Of a DNA stretch of 64,000 nucleotides, positions 41,978-51,545 are shown in pieces. Source of the stretch: Claveliimonas sp034178805. GTDB lineage: Bacteria > Bacillota > Clostridia > Lachnospirales > Lachnospiraceae. Position numbers and translations under genes: made by a program. How positions within the stretch are numbered: position 1 is the stretch's first letter; the number at the start of each line of letters is the position of its first letter. The notes under the pieces are model-generated. The model did not search any database, was not told the DNA's origin, and saw nothing but the letters and a program-made list of their open reading frames with translations. The DNA lies in NCBI RefSeq assembly GCF_050314255.1, contig NZ_JBNPMZ010000003.1, positions 1 to 64,000 of the forward strand, written 5' to 3'.

Positions 41978-44209
41978 TTACTGCTCCTTTGCTTTTAACA
42001 AATAAATTCTGGATTCAAAATCTGTACATGGTACGGCATCTCCCGGAACCTCCCCGGCAGTCACGTCCGTAGTAATCAGACCCAGATTCATCAGTTCATC
42101 ACCGTAATTTTCCGTTTTGTTCTGCACATTTTCATACAGAGTATCCGGGTCCAGCCCTTCAAGACGGACACGACTGTATGGCATATTTACACCATTCAAT
42201 ACACGGTACCATCCCACGACTGCCGTCTTTTTATCGTCACTGACGGCCATCCAGACAGTTTCATTTCCTTCAAACGGACTTTCTAATCTGTAAAACGTAC
42301 CAAACTGAAGAATTTCCCGGTATTCTTTCATAAAATGAATCTGGGATTTTACTTCTGTTATTTCCTCCTCACTCAGCTTGTTCAGATCCAGCTCGTACCC
42401 GAAGGTGCCGAAATATGCCACATTTGCCCTGGTATGCAGAGGTGTGTTGCGGAACACCTGATGGTTAGGCGTCACCGACACATGACTTCCGATACTGCTG
42501 ATTGGATAACACATGGACGTACCATATTGTATTTTCAGACGCTCTACCGCATCTGAGTCATCACTTGCCCATCCCTGAGGTGCATAGTACAGAAGACCCG
42601 GATCAAATCGCCCGCCTCCGCTTGCGCAGGATTCAAAGAGAACTTTCGGAAATTTAGTGGTCAATCTTTCATACAGATCGTATACTCCCAGAATATACCG
42701 ATGGAACACCTCTCCCTGGCGGTCTGCCGGAAGAGAAGCACTGTAGCACTCCGTAATACTCCGGTTCATATCCCATTTGATATAAGAGATTTTTGCTTCG
42801 GATAAAATCTTTTCCATCATTCCGTAAATACAGTCTACCACTTCTTTGCGGGAAAAATCCAGTACATACTGATATCTTCCGTGAGAAACACTGCGGTTCG
42901 GTGTCTTGAGAATCCAGTCGGGATGCGCGCGGTACAGTTCAGAATCCTTATTCGTCATCTCCGGTTCAAACCAGAGTCCGAACTTCATTCCAAGCGCCTC
43001 TATTTTTTCCGAAAGTCCCCGTATTCCCTTAGGAAGACGTTCCTTATTCGGTGCCCAGTCTCCCAATCCCGCATGGTCACTGTTTCTCTCCCCAAACCAT
43101 CCGTCATCCAGAACAAACAACTCTACACCGCATTCCTTTGCCTTTGCGGCAATTTCCACAAGACGCTCCTCCGTAAAATCAAAATATGTGGCTTCCCAAT
43201 TATTATTTAAAATGGGTCTCGGACGATCTCTCCAGTATCCTCTTGCCAGGCGTCTCCCGTACAGACGGTGGAAGGTCTGGCTCATGTCATTCAGACCTGA
43301 ATCCGAATACACCATCACTGCCTCCGGTGTCTGGAAGTTTTCTTTTGCATCCAGTTTCCAGTCGAATCCGGAAGGATTGATTCCCGCCGTAATTCGTGTC
43401 ACATCATGAGTGTCCACCTCTGCCTGAATCCGGAAATTTCCACTGTAGATCAGGCTGAATCCGATGACCTCCCCTTCTCTTTCCGTTGTATTGGGTCTTT
43501 TTAACACCATGAATGGGTTATGTTCATGGGAAGAATTACCCCGCATGCTATCTATTGCCACAATACCCTGTTCCAGAATACGATTCTTGACATGGCGCTC
43601 CCTGGACCAGGCTCCGGAAAGCTGCATCCACACATAATCTTTATCCGGAAGATCAATACTTAAGCTCATGGCACTCAGAAGATGCACGGGCTCTGTGCCC
43701 TCATTGCAGAATTTCACGCTTCTCGCAATAGCAGCTTCTCCATCAAAAATGGTATAGAGCAGTTCTGCCTTTACCTGTGTCACAGGATCAAGAATTGTAA
43801 CACAGAGGGTCTTTGCCTCCTCATCATCTTCCGTATAGGTAGCCGGAAGCCCGGCAAGCTTAGGCTTTCCCTCTGAAATTTCATGACTCTGGTAACGGAA
43901 ATCCGAAATACGGCTTCCATTTTCCTGCAGAACCTCCACTGCCGGATGTCTATAATCCGTCGTTCCATAAACCGGATATTCCTGACGGATATGCTCCAGC
44001 GAAAAGGTCCGGTCATCCTCGTATATGTAAGACGTCATCGGTCTGGGATATTTCTCTACCAGATAAGAGAAATCCGATTTATCATGAATCTTCTTTCCAT
44101 AGTATAACTGACCCAGATGTCCATTCTCCAACACCTGAATAATGTAACTCACTTTTTGATTATACAGATGAAATGTTTTCGTATCTTCATGAAAAATGAT
44201 ATTTGCCAT
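41978..44209 (-). CDS. Alpha-galactosidase (GH36)
   Basis: A 743-residue enzyme that releases alpha-linked galactose from melibiose, raffinose or stachyose. Residues about 1-330 form the beta-supersandwich domain, then a TIM barrel with the nucleophile in YIKWDMNRSITE and the acid/base in SDDSDAVERLKIQYG. The motif VLDDGWFGER and the cysteine in ESCASGGGRFDPG are also typical of clan GH-D. There is no signal peptide, so it works on sugar carried inside. Length is normal. It is encoded 15 bp after the transporter gene. Confidence 0.95.
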   Translation of the reverse strand: MANIIFHEDTKTFHLYNQKVSYIIQVLENGHLGQLYYGKKIHDKSDFSYLVEKYPRPMTSYIYEDDRTFSLEHIRQEYPVYGTTDYRHPAVEVLQENGSRISDFRYQSHEISEGKPKLAGLPATYTEDDEEAKTLCVTILDPVTQVKAELLYTIFDGEAAIARSVKFCNEGTEPVHLLSAMSLSIDLPDKDYVWMQLSGAWSRERHVKNRILEQGIVAIDSMRGNSSHEHNPFMVLKRPNTTEREGEVIGFSLIYSGNFRIQAEVDTHDVTRITAGINPSGFDWKLDAKENFQTPEAVMVYSDSGLNDMSQTFHRLYGRRLARGYWRDRPRPILNNNWEATYFDFTEERLVEIAAKAKECGVELFVLDDGWFGERNSDHAGLGDWAPNKERLPKGIRGLSEKIEALGMKFGLWFEPEMTNKDSELYRAHPDWILKTPNRSVSHGRYQYVLDFSRKEVVDCIYGMMEKILSEAKISYIKWDMNRSITECYSASLPADRQGEVFHRYILGVYDLYERLTTKFPKVLFESCASGGGRFDPGLLYYAPQGWASDDSDAVERLKIQYGTSMCYPISSIGSHVSVTPNHQVFRNTPLHTRANVAYFGTFGYELDLNKLSEEEITEVKSQIHFMKEYREILQFGTFYRLESPFEGNETVWMAVSDDKKTAVVGWYRVLNGVNMPYSRVRLEGLDPDTLYENVQNKTENYGDELMNLGLITTDVTAGEVPGDAVPCTDFESRIYLLKAKEQ

Positions 44210-44224
44210 AGGTTCCTCCTGTTC

Positions 44225-45646
44225 TTATGCTGCCTGCGTTTCTTTCAGGGCATGCCTTTCATTTACTTTCCTTGTAATTTCTTCCATTTTCTCCCCTTTA
44301 AGGGTATAGAATTTTTTATAAATTCCAAAACTCACTGCCGCCAGAATAATCGGAACAACAATCATTAAAACCCGGATTCCCATAATCGTTCCTGCACTTT
44401 GAACTGCAGCCTTTGCATCATATCCTACAATCTGAAGTCCGATACCGGTCAAGCCTCCTGCAGCTGCCATTGCTGCTTTCATCAAGAAAGTCTGGGCAGA
44501 ACAGGTAACACTTTCGTTACGAACTCCAAATTTTACCTCACCGTAGTCAATAACATCTGCCATACAGCAAGTCGTAACACCCAGAGATAAACCGGACCCA
44601 AAAAACAGCAGTGCGCAACATACTACAACTAAAACCGCATTTTGAGGTGCGACAAAACCGGCTGCGCCAAGCAAAACAAATCCCAAAATTGGAAGCCCGC
44701 ATGCAAGAGCATACACTTTTTCACGACTTATTTTTGTTGCAATTTTGGGGAAACATACAAGTCCGATCATCTCTGCGATAATAGCTAATCCAAAAATAGA
44801 ATAGAGATATTCATTTCCACATACATTTTTAAAATAATAAACTGCAAAACTTTTGGCAATCTGTGTACAGAGATTGAATGTCAGAAGCAGTCCTATAAAT
44901 GCCATAAGCTGATCATTTTTAACAATAACATTAAATGCCTGTTTCAGGCTTGTTTTTTCTGCTGAAGTACCAACTGTAGATTCCTCTTTTACGTTAAATA
45001 CAGTAATACCTATTGTTACAATAAAGATAAATGCTATTACAATTGCAAAAATCGTATATCCTGTTTCTGCAAACAGGTTTTCTTCCCCTGCCATACGATT
45101 AAAATAATTAATAATATAAAGACCAAAAGTCGATACAGAGAAGCCTGCAAGACTGGCAAAAAATCTCGGGATGACTGATACTTTTTCACGCTCATGCGGA
45201 TCATTTGTCAAATTCGGAAGCCATGACCAGTATGGTACATCCATAATTGTGTAAGTCATACCGTATAATATGTACATTACAGAAACATACACATACAAAG
45301 AGGTACCTGAAAGCTGAAAACTGTGGAACAAAAGAACAAATACTACTGAATTTACTAATGTTCCAATTACAAGCCAGATTCGAAACTTTCCAAATCTTGT
45401 ATGCGTATTATCTACAATCATTCCCATCATTGGATCATTAATAGCATCCCAGATTCTCGCGACAAAAAACAGCACTCCTACAAATGCCGGTGCAAGATAT
45501 AAAGTATCTGTAAAATACAGCATTAAAAATGCTCCTACCAGGTTACAAATGGCATCTTTTCCAATTGCACCAATACCAAAACACATTTTTTCTCTTGTTG
45601 ATGCATACTTATAATTTGTTTTCTGAATTTCTTTTTGCGTATTCAT
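44225..45646 (-). CDS. GPH-family sugar:cation symporter (MelB-like)
   Basis: A 473-residue transporter with about 12 membrane segments. The start of helix 1 (KMCFGIGAIGKDAICNLV), WDAINDPMMGMIVDNT and RFGKFRIW are typical of the glycoside-pentoside-hexuronide family, to which the melibiose carrier belongs. The neighbouring GH36 enzyme suggests an alpha-galactoside as substrate. The start at 45646 has GAGGAGG nine bases upstream; a longer open frame to 45748 crosses the terminator of the preceding gene. A -10-like TATACT stands at 45701-45696, but a clear -35 was not seen. Confidence 0.87.
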   Translation of the reverse strand: MNTQKEIQKTNYKYASTREKMCFGIGAIGKDAICNLVGAFLMLYFTDTLYLAPAFVGVLFFVARIWDAINDPMMGMIVDNTHTRFGKFRIWLVIGTLVNSVVFVLLFHSFQLSGTSLYVYVSVMYILYGMTYTIMDVPYWSWLPNLTNDPHEREKVSVIPRFFASLAGFSVSTFGLYIINYFNRMAGEENLFAETGYTIFAIVIAFIFIVTIGITVFNVKEESTVGTSAEKTSLKQAFNVIVKNDQLMAFIGLLLTFNLCTQIAKSFAVYYFKNVCGNEYLYSIFGLAIIAEMIGLVCFPKIATKISREKVYALACGLPILGFVLLGAAGFVAPQNAVLVVVCCALLFFGSGLSLGVTTCCMADVIDYGEVKFGVRNESVTCSAQTFLMKAAMAAAGGLTGIGLQIVGYDAKAAVQSAGTIMGIRVLMIVVPIILAAVSFGIYKKFYTLKGEKMEEITRKVNERHALKETQAA

Positions 45647-45706
45647 TTTTATCCTCCTCAATGGATTTACGCGCGCATTCCTTATCTCTAAAATTAGTAT
45701 AAGACG

Positions 45707-45774
45707 AAAAAAAGGACTCCTGTTATAGCATTTTGTTTTAAACACCATGCAAAATGTTAGATAACAGAAATCCT
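45707..45774 (-). terminator. Long terminator hairpin after the AraC-type gene
   Basis: On the minus strand AGGA-TTTCTGTTAT-CTAACATTTTG pairs with CAAAATG-CTATAACAG-GAGTCCT, followed by TTTTTTT. It begins 5 bp past the regulator stop and separates it from the MelB-like gene. Confidence 0.75.
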
Positions 45775-45778
45775 CATA

Positions 45779-46717
45779 TCATTTTGTTTGTTTTAGCGCC
45801 AAATCATTCCGCTGATTATGGATAAATTTCTTTCCTTTCTCTCCTATCTCATCCAACTCCTCTTTGCTGGCCACCAGATGAGCTTTTGTTTCTGTCCGGT
45901 TTGTACTTCGATACCTGCTGGGAGTCATTCCAATCTCCTGTTTGAATGCCTTCGTAAAAACAAGAGGGCTTCGATATCCACAGGAGTATGCAATATTTTC
46001 CACCGATACATCCGTCAGTGTCAGCTGTTCCTTCGCTCTGGACAACCTGAATTTCGTCAGAAACTCCTTGGGAGACAGTTCCAGACTGTTTTTAAAAATG
46101 GTATACAGATAACTCCGGTTGACATTCAAATGCTCCGCAATATCGAGCACTGTGATTCCTTCCGAATAGTGATTACGTATATAGGCAATTGCCTTCTGTA
46201 CATACATACTTTCTTTGTTCTCATCCTCATAGGAGTCGATCACAATATCTCTGGTAAGTACCGAAAAGAAATCATATAGTTTGCCCTGAAGATAGTATAA
46301 ATTCGAGGTGGATGACTCCGTATGCTTCAGCATGGAGAATACTATTTTCTTCAGCTCTTCTCCGTAATCACACTGAAATGTCGTCTGGCGACTGTTAAGT
46401 CCAATATCCTGAACCAGCTTTGCCGCTCCGCTTCCGCCGAATCCCACCCACAGATAACTCCAGGGTTCTTCTCTGTCCGCCTGATAAAAAGTCAGGGTCT
46501 CCGGTTCAATCAGGAAACCCTGCCCTTTTGTCAGAATATATTTTCGCTCGCCCACCTGATAGATCCCTTTTCCGTCCAGAATATAATGAATGATATAATT
46601 CGGGCGGGTTGCCGGACCATAGCTGTGCAGTGGGTCACACTCAGCATAACCGCAGAAACACAGATGGAACTCCTTGAATTTCGGCTCTAATAACTGCAAT
46701 ACATATGCGTCTTCCAT
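45779..46717 (-). CDS. AraC-family regulator (probably of the alpha-galactoside genes)
   Basis: A 312-residue regulator. Residues 1-160 form a cupin-like sensing domain (PNYIIHYILDGKGIYQVGERKYILTKGQGFLIEP). Residues about 185-285 form the double helix-turn-helix of AraC/XylS (ITVLDIAEHLNVNRSYLYTIFKNSL, VENIAYSCGYRSPLVFTKAFKQEIGMTPSRYR). It is similar in layout to MsmR/RafR. It sits just before the MelB-like/GH36 genes, suggesting it controls them, yet it starts 2 bp after the Mrp stop and may be read through from the longer operon. The ribosome site is weak. Confidence 0.87.
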   Translation of the reverse strand: MEDAYVLQLLEPKFKEFHLCFCGYAECDPLHSYGPATRPNYIIHYILDGKGIYQVGERKYILTKGQGFLIEPETLTFYQADREEPWSYLWVGFGGSGAAKLVQDIGLNSRQTTFQCDYGEELKKIVFSMLKHTESSTSNLYYLQGKLYDFFSVLTRDIVIDSYEDENKESMYVQKAIAYIRNHYSEGITVLDIAEHLNVNRSYLYTIFKNSLELSPKEFLTKFRLSRAKEQLTLTDVSVENIAYSCGYRSPLVFTKAFKQEIGMTPSRYRSTNRTETKAHLVASKEELDEIGEKGKKFIHNQRNDLALKQTK

Positions 46718-46719
46718 AC

Positions 46720-47550
46720 TTACAGCTTATTTACCGCATCCTTAAGATACGGATTATCCATCTCATAGAAGCGTTCTGCCTCTACCACCTCGGCAAGTGC
46801 CGGGTCAATTGGCATTTTACCAAGTACCGGAACCTTGAGTCCGGCAGCGATATCATCAATATGGCTTTCACCGAATACGGAAATCTTCTTTCCGCAATCC
46901 GGACATACCAGATAGCTGTAATTTTCCACAATACCAAGAACCGGAATATTCATCTGCTTTGCCATGTGATAAGCCTTCTCCACGATCATCTGCACCAGAT
47001 CCTGCGGTGAAGTTACGATTACCACTCCGTCCACCGGAAGGGACTGGAATACGGTAAGGGGAACATCTCCGGTTCCCGGAGGCATATCTACGAACAGATA
47101 ATCAAGCTCTCCCCACATAACATCTGTCCAGAACTGCTTTACTACACCGGCGATGACCGGACCTCTCCAGATCACCGGGTCTGATTCATTCTCCAGGAGC
47201 AGATTGACAGACATGATTCTGGTACCGTCCTTCGCTTCACAAGGGAAGATTCCCTCTTCGCTTCCTTTTGCACTCTCATGGAGTCCATACATTTTCGGAA
47301 TGGACGGACCGGTAATATCCGCATCCAGAATTCCCACTGAGAATCCCTGCTCCCGCATCATTCTTGCAAGGGATGCCGTTACCATGGATTTTCCCACGCC
47401 GCCCTTACCGCTGACTACGGCAATGACTTTGTTAATATGAGAAAATGGATTGGCTGGCTCTCTTAAGTCTGCCGGCTTGCTCCCACAGGAGCCTGCATGT
47501 GCACATCCGGCACAGTCAGACGGGGAACATCCCTGTTTCTGTTCTTCCAT
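46720..47550 (-). CDS. Mrp/NBP35-family P-loop ATPase (Fe-S carrier type)
   Basis: A 276-residue ATPase. The N-terminus holds a cysteine cluster (GCSPSDCAGCAHAGSCGS, residues 8-25), as in NBP35 Fe-S scaffolds. The Walker A is VSGKGGVGKSM (deviant KGGVGKS), followed by ILDADITGPSIPKMYG and DMPPGTGD. A second Cys pair, CPDCGKK, lies near residue 215. The family carries or inserts iron-sulfur clusters. AAAGGGAG precedes the ATG. It follows ridA by 21 bp. Confidence 0.9.
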   Translation of the reverse strand: MEEQKQGCSPSDCAGCAHAGSCGSKPADLREPANPFSHINKVIAVVSGKGGVGKSMVTASLARMMREQGFSVGILDADITGPSIPKMYGLHESAKGSEEGIFPCEAKDGTRIMSVNLLLENESDPVIWRGPVIAGVVKQFWTDVMWGELDYLFVDMPPGTGDVPLTVFQSLPVDGVVIVTSPQDLVQMIVEKAYHMAKQMNIPVLGIVENYSYLVCPDCGKKISVFGESHIDDIAAGLKVPVLGKMPIDPALAEVVEAERFYEMDNPYLKDAVNKL

Positions 47551-47571
47551 AACACTAACTCCCTTTCTGTC

Positions 47572-47946
47572 CTACTCAACTGCAGCGATGACTTCGATCT
47601 CGCAGAGTACGTTCTTCGGTAATGTTTTTACAGCCACGCAGCTTCTTGCCGGTTTGGATGTGAAGTATTTTGCATAAACCTCATTAAATGCAGCAAAATC
47701 TCCCATGTCTGCAAGGAAGCAGGTTGTTTTTAATACATGATCAAAATCGGTTCCTGCTGCTGCAAGGATTTCTCCCAGATTCTTACATACCTGATCTGCC
47801 TGTCCTTCAATGGTATCTGCCTCAACAGCATCTGTTGCCGGATTGATGGCAATCTGTCCTGCTGAATATAAGATTCCATTGTGTACATATCCCTGGGAAT
47901 ATGGTCCAAGTGCCTTTGGTGCTTTTTCTGTTGCTACTACTTTCAT
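47572..47946 (-). CDS. ridA: RidA-family reactive imine/enamine deaminase
   Basis: A 124-residue trimeric enzyme that hydrolyses 2-aminoacrylate and related imines. APKALGPYSQGYVHNGILYSAGQI at the N-terminus, the catalytic Arg near the end in KPARSCVAVKTLPKN, and the terminal ALCEIEVIA-like segment (here VLCEIEVIAAVE) match RidA. The start at 47946 has AAAGGAG seven bases upstream. It follows the ornithine cyclodeaminase-like gene at 2 bp, which fits because that enzyme passes through an imine. Confidence 0.93.
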   Translation of the reverse strand: MKVVATEKAPKALGPYSQGYVHNGILYSAGQIAINPATDAVEADTIEGQADQVCKNLGEILAAAGTDFDHVLKTTCFLADMGDFAAFNEVYAKYFTSKPARSCVAVKTLPKNVLCEIEVIAAVE

Positions 47947-47948
47947 AA

Positions 47949-48899
47949 TTATCTCTCCTTTGCTTTCTCTAATAATTTCTGTGCAATGCACACATCAAAA
48001 AGTCCCATTCCTACAGATTTGAAGTAGGTGGTGCCTTTTGTGATTTCATTTTCATCTGCTCCGGACTTTAAAAACTGATCCATGAGAACAGTTCTGTCCA
48101 TGGTAAGTCGTCCTTGTGCAAGCGGCTGGCTCAAGTCGCCACTTTCCTCACATGCATACGGAAGTTCAATATATACATTGTCCACCAGATCCCAGATGAC
48201 ATCCGGGATTTCTCTCATCTCCGGTGTATAAGAACCGATAGCAATGATACATTTACCTCTTAAGAGTTCTGCATCGTTGGGCAGTACCGGTGATGTTGCC
48301 GGGGTCGCCGTACAGATAATATCACTTGCCTTTACCAGTTCTTCCACCGTCTTACATTGTACTACTTCTACCGACGGGTCCGCAATAGCTTTCTGAAGCC
48401 TTGCCAGATAATCGGTCAGATTTCTGTCACTGTGATTGAATACATACACGGTGTGGATGTCTCTTGCGGCACACGCATACAGTGCCAGATGGAATCCCTG
48501 TACCCCCGCTCCTACGATTCCCACGGAATGCGCATCTTTTCTGGACAGATGTCGGATTCCCACACCACCGACTGCTCCGGTTCTCCAGGCTGTCACAGAT
48601 TGCCCATCCATCACGGCAACAGGAACTCCTGTCTGCTGGTCATTTAACAGAACCACCCCATCAATAGACGGAAGACCCAGCTTTGTATTTTCAGGGAAAA
48701 TGCTGAGAATTTTTGTTCCAATAATCTCTTTTGTGTAACACGGCATATACATCAGTGTCTTGTTCTCATGCTCTACCACCGGTCTGGGCGGCATATAGAA
48801 TTCATTTGCCCCAAATATACGGTATGCCTCTTCGATGGTGTCCATCATTTCATTCGGGTCAATCAACGCCTCAATTTCCTCTTTGCTTAAAATAACCAT
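47949..48899 (-). CDS. Ornithine cyclodeaminase/mu-crystallin family protein
   Basis: A 316-residue NAD(P)-dependent protein. The N-terminal part (about 1-115) includes MPCYTKEIIGTKILSIFPEN and TAWRTGAVGGVG. The Rossmann motif is VGIVGAGVQGFHLAL (near 128-142). The family includes ornithine and lysine cyclodeaminases, alanine dehydrogenases and ketimine reductases; which applies here is unknown. The ATG overlaps nothing but starts 1 bp after the MATE gene stop. Confidence 0.87.
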   Translation of the reverse strand: MVILSKEEIEALIDPNEMMDTIEEAYRIFGANEFYMPPRPVVEHENKTLMYMPCYTKEIIGTKILSIFPENTKLGLPSIDGVVLLNDQQTGVPVAVMDGQSVTAWRTGAVGGVGIRHLSRKDAHSVGIVGAGVQGFHLALYACAARDIHTVYVFNHSDRNLTDYLARLQKAIADPSVEVVQCKTVEELVKASDIICTATPATSPVLPNDAELLRGKCIIAIGSYTPEMREIPDVIWDLVDNVYIELPYACEESGDLSQPLAQGRLTMDRTVLMDQFLKSGADENEITKGTTYFKSVGMGLFDVCIAQKLLEKAKER

Positions 48900-48900
48900 T

Positions 48901-50304
48901 TTACGCTCCCTCCAGTTCTTCTTTTTCCCGGGTCACATCCCGGAGCCATTTATAACTTTTATACCTTTTCCATGTAATCGGCATCTTAATTATTTCATCA
49001 CTCATTAATATTACATAAACCACCGGCACACTGGCATGGAATACAAAGGCCGCAATCGCTCCCAATAATATGGAACATCCCCACATAGTCGACACATCCA
49101 TAATCAGACCAAATCTGGTATCTCCGCCGGAGCGGAAGATGCCCACTACCATCGTACTGTTCCAGCACTGTCCGAAGGTAAAATAGGACATGACAAAAAA
49201 CATAAATGACAGATATTCCTTTGCCTCTCCGGTAAGAGCAAGATTGGCATTTGCAATGGGTGCCGCAAGCAGGATCATGGCGCCGCCCAAAATGCCCAGG
49301 ATCACACTCAGCCAGATAAAGCGCTTCGCATAAGCCTTCGCATGCTCCAGTTTGCGCTCACCGATGGTTTTCCCCAGATAAATTGCCGTGGCATTGCAGA
49401 TACCGAACGCCACCACCGTTGCCAGCTGCCTCGCCACCTGAGCAACAGAATTGGCTGCGACCGCCGCACTTCCCAGATGCCCGATGACCGCCGTGTTTGC
49501 AGAGCTTCCCATCCCCCACATCATCTCATTGAGCACCACAGGCATGGCATAAACCAGATAATCCTTCAGCAGGATCTTGTCAATATGGATCATATCGCCA
49601 AACCGGATGCGAACCACTTTGTTTTTCACGAATGCATAGAAAAATACGATCATCATCTCCACGATCCGGGCACACAGTGTTCCGATTGCCGCGCCCCGGA
49701 TTCCCAGAGCCGGAGCACCAAATAATCCGAAGATCAGCACCGCATTGATGCTGATATTTACCAGAAGAGACACCAGATAAACGATCGTAGCTATCAGCAC
49801 CCGTTCAATGCTCCGCATGATGTTAAGATACACCTGGGTAACCGCCATAAAAACATAGGAAATTCCTACAATCTGAAGGTATTTCACTCCTTCTTTAATG
49901 ACCTCCGGGTCTGAAGTGTAGATTTTCATCAGCGGCTGCGGAATAAAGATTGCTGCAGCCGCGAAGAGGGCCGCAATCAAAAGTGCTGCCGAAAGTCCCA
50001 TGCCCAGAATCCTCTCAATCGTCCGGGTATCCTTCTTTCCCCAGTATTGTGCCGTCAGAACCGTTGCCCCCGAGGTGATGCCCATGAAGATCAGCATCAT
50101 GATAAACTGTATCTGCCCCGCCAGCGACGCGCCGGAAAGCACCTTCTCTCCCACTTTGCCAAGCATGATCACATCCGCTGCCGTAACACCTACATTGATC
50201 AGATTCTGCAGTGCCATTGGTATCACCAGTGCAAATACGCTGCGATAAAAATTCTTCCAGTTAATATTCAGATTATCCGTGGTTTGCTGCTTTATAGATT
50301 TCAT
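48901..50304 (-). CDS. MATE-family efflux transporter
   Basis: A 467-residue exporter with 12 predicted membrane segments in two halves. FALVIPMALQNLINVGVTAADVIMLGKVG and the second-half start YAMPVVLNEMMWGMGSSANTAVIG are typical of MATE (DinF/NorM-like) drug or metabolite:cation antiporters. No clear ribosome site precedes the ATG at 50304 (or one at 50319), and the start lies within the end of the alcohol dehydrogenase gene, so its translation is probably coupled. Confidence 0.9.
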   Translation of the reverse strand: MKSIKQQTTDNLNINWKNFYRSVFALVIPMALQNLINVGVTAADVIMLGKVGEKVLSGASLAGQIQFIMMLIFMGITSGATVLTAQYWGKKDTRTIERILGMGLSAALLIAALFAAAAIFIPQPLMKIYTSDPEVIKEGVKYLQIVGISYVFMAVTQVYLNIMRSIERVLIATIVYLVSLLVNISINAVLIFGLFGAPALGIRGAAIGTLCARIVEMMIVFFYAFVKNKVVRIRFGDMIHIDKILLKDYLVYAMPVVLNEMMWGMGSSANTAVIGHLGSAAVAANSVAQVARQLATVVAFGICNATAIYLGKTIGERKLEHAKAYAKRFIWLSVILGILGGAMILLAAPIANANLALTGEAKEYLSFMFFVMSYFTFGQCWNSTMVVGIFRSGGDTRFGLIMDVSTMWGCSILLGAIAAFVFHASVPVVYVILMSDEIIKMPITWKRYKSYKWLRDVTREKEELEGA

Positions 50305-51463
50305 ACATATTCTGCGCATTCATTTTCATAAAAGAGCCCAGCCAAACCGTGTCTCCCTTTGTGGCACGCCATGCCAGATCTTTTAGAACTTCATCCGGCT
50401 GTACTCCCATTTCCATCTGACCCAGACACACCGGCATCCCTATGGAACGGAAGTAGTTTTCCGTTGCCGCAATTGCCTGAAGCGCAGCTTCCTCCTCCTG
50501 TTCTTCTTCTATTCCCCAGACCTTTCTTCCATATCGGGCAAATCTTGCCACATCCAGCCTGTATACGTAACGGGCCCAGCTTCCCCACACTGCGGAGAGT
50601 GTGGCCCCGTGAGCTTCATCAAACATGGCCCCCAGCTCATGACCCAGCTTATGATTCAGGAAATCCTTGGGTCTTCCAAGCCCGGTAATCCCATTGTGCG
50701 AGAGGCTTCCGCACCACATCACTTCGCTCATAGCTTCATAATCCGTCGGATTCTCCCACGCTTTTTTCCCATTTTCAATCACAGTCCGCAGAAGCCCCTC
50801 TGCGATCTCATCCGTCATCTGATTCCCCTCAGAGACCGGTGTAAAATACCGCTCAAGGGTATGCATCATAATATCGACCACTCCGCATGCCACCTGGTAC
50901 TTCGGCAGAGTAGCCGCAAGCTCCGGGTTCATAATGGCGAATCTCGGGCGGTTGAACTCTGTGCTGAGTCCGGTCTTCTTCCCCGTATCTGTATTCGTCA
51001 GAACCGCGGATTCACTGGTCTCACTGCCGGCTGCCGCGATGGTAAGTACCACTCCTGTCGGAAGTGCCCGTGTCACCGGTTCCTGTCCCATCCAGAACAC
51101 GTCCCAGATATCCTTTCCCGGATTTGCGGCACCGATGGCTATTGCTTTTGCAGTGTCAATTACACTTCCGCCGCCCACTGCAAGAATCAAATCTGCCTGG
51201 AAATCAATCGCTTGTTGCACACCCTCTCTTGCCAGTGACAGCCTTGGATTTGGCTGTACACCTCCAAGCTCAGCATGTTCCATTCCTTCCTCGTCAAGCG
51301 CTTCCTTCACCGTATCCAGAAGACCGCTTCTTACTACGCTTCCGCCGCCATAGATGATCAACACCCTGGATGCGCCCCATTTTTTTGCCAGATGTCCGGC
51401 CTCTTTTTGCGTATCCTTTCCAAATACAATCTCCGTTGGTGTATATTGTCTGAAATTCTGCAT
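50273..51463 (-). CDS. Iron-containing alcohol dehydrogenase (butanol dehydrogenase-like)
   Basis: A 396-residue type III dehydrogenase. NAD(P)-binding sequence GGGSVIDTAKAIA follows VLIIYGGGSV. The metal site lies in VVDIMMHTLERYF and HKLGHELGAMFDEAHGATLSAVW, with the conserved His residues. It resembles YqhD/BdhA-like butanol dehydrogenases that reduce aldehydes using NADPH. The start at 51463 has GGGAGG seven bases upstream; a longer frame is not supported. It is the first gene of the six-gene run. Confidence 0.92.
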   Translation of the reverse strand: MQNFRQYTPTEIVFGKDTQKEAGHLAKKWGASRVLIIYGGGSVVRSGLLDTVKEALDEEGMEHAELGGVQPNPRLSLAREGVQQAIDFQADLILAVGGGSVIDTAKAIAIGAANPGKDIWDVFWMGQEPVTRALPTGVVLTIAAAGSETSESAVLTNTDTGKKTGLSTEFNRPRFAIMNPELAATLPKYQVACGVVDIMMHTLERYFTPVSEGNQMTDEIAEGLLRTVIENGKKAWENPTDYEAMSEVMWCGSLSHNGITGLGRPKDFLNHKLGHELGAMFDEAHGATLSAVWGSWARYVYRLDVARFARYGRKVWGIEEEQEEEAALQAIAATENYFRSIGMPVCLGQMEMGVQPDEVLKDLAWRATKGDTVWLGSFMKMNAQNMYEIYKAANHG

Positions 51464-51545
51464 AAAAAACCTCCCGTATCTGTTTCTCAACCTTTCACTC
51501 TGTAAAGATTGTAACACATACGGAAGGTTTCTTCCATAGATAATA

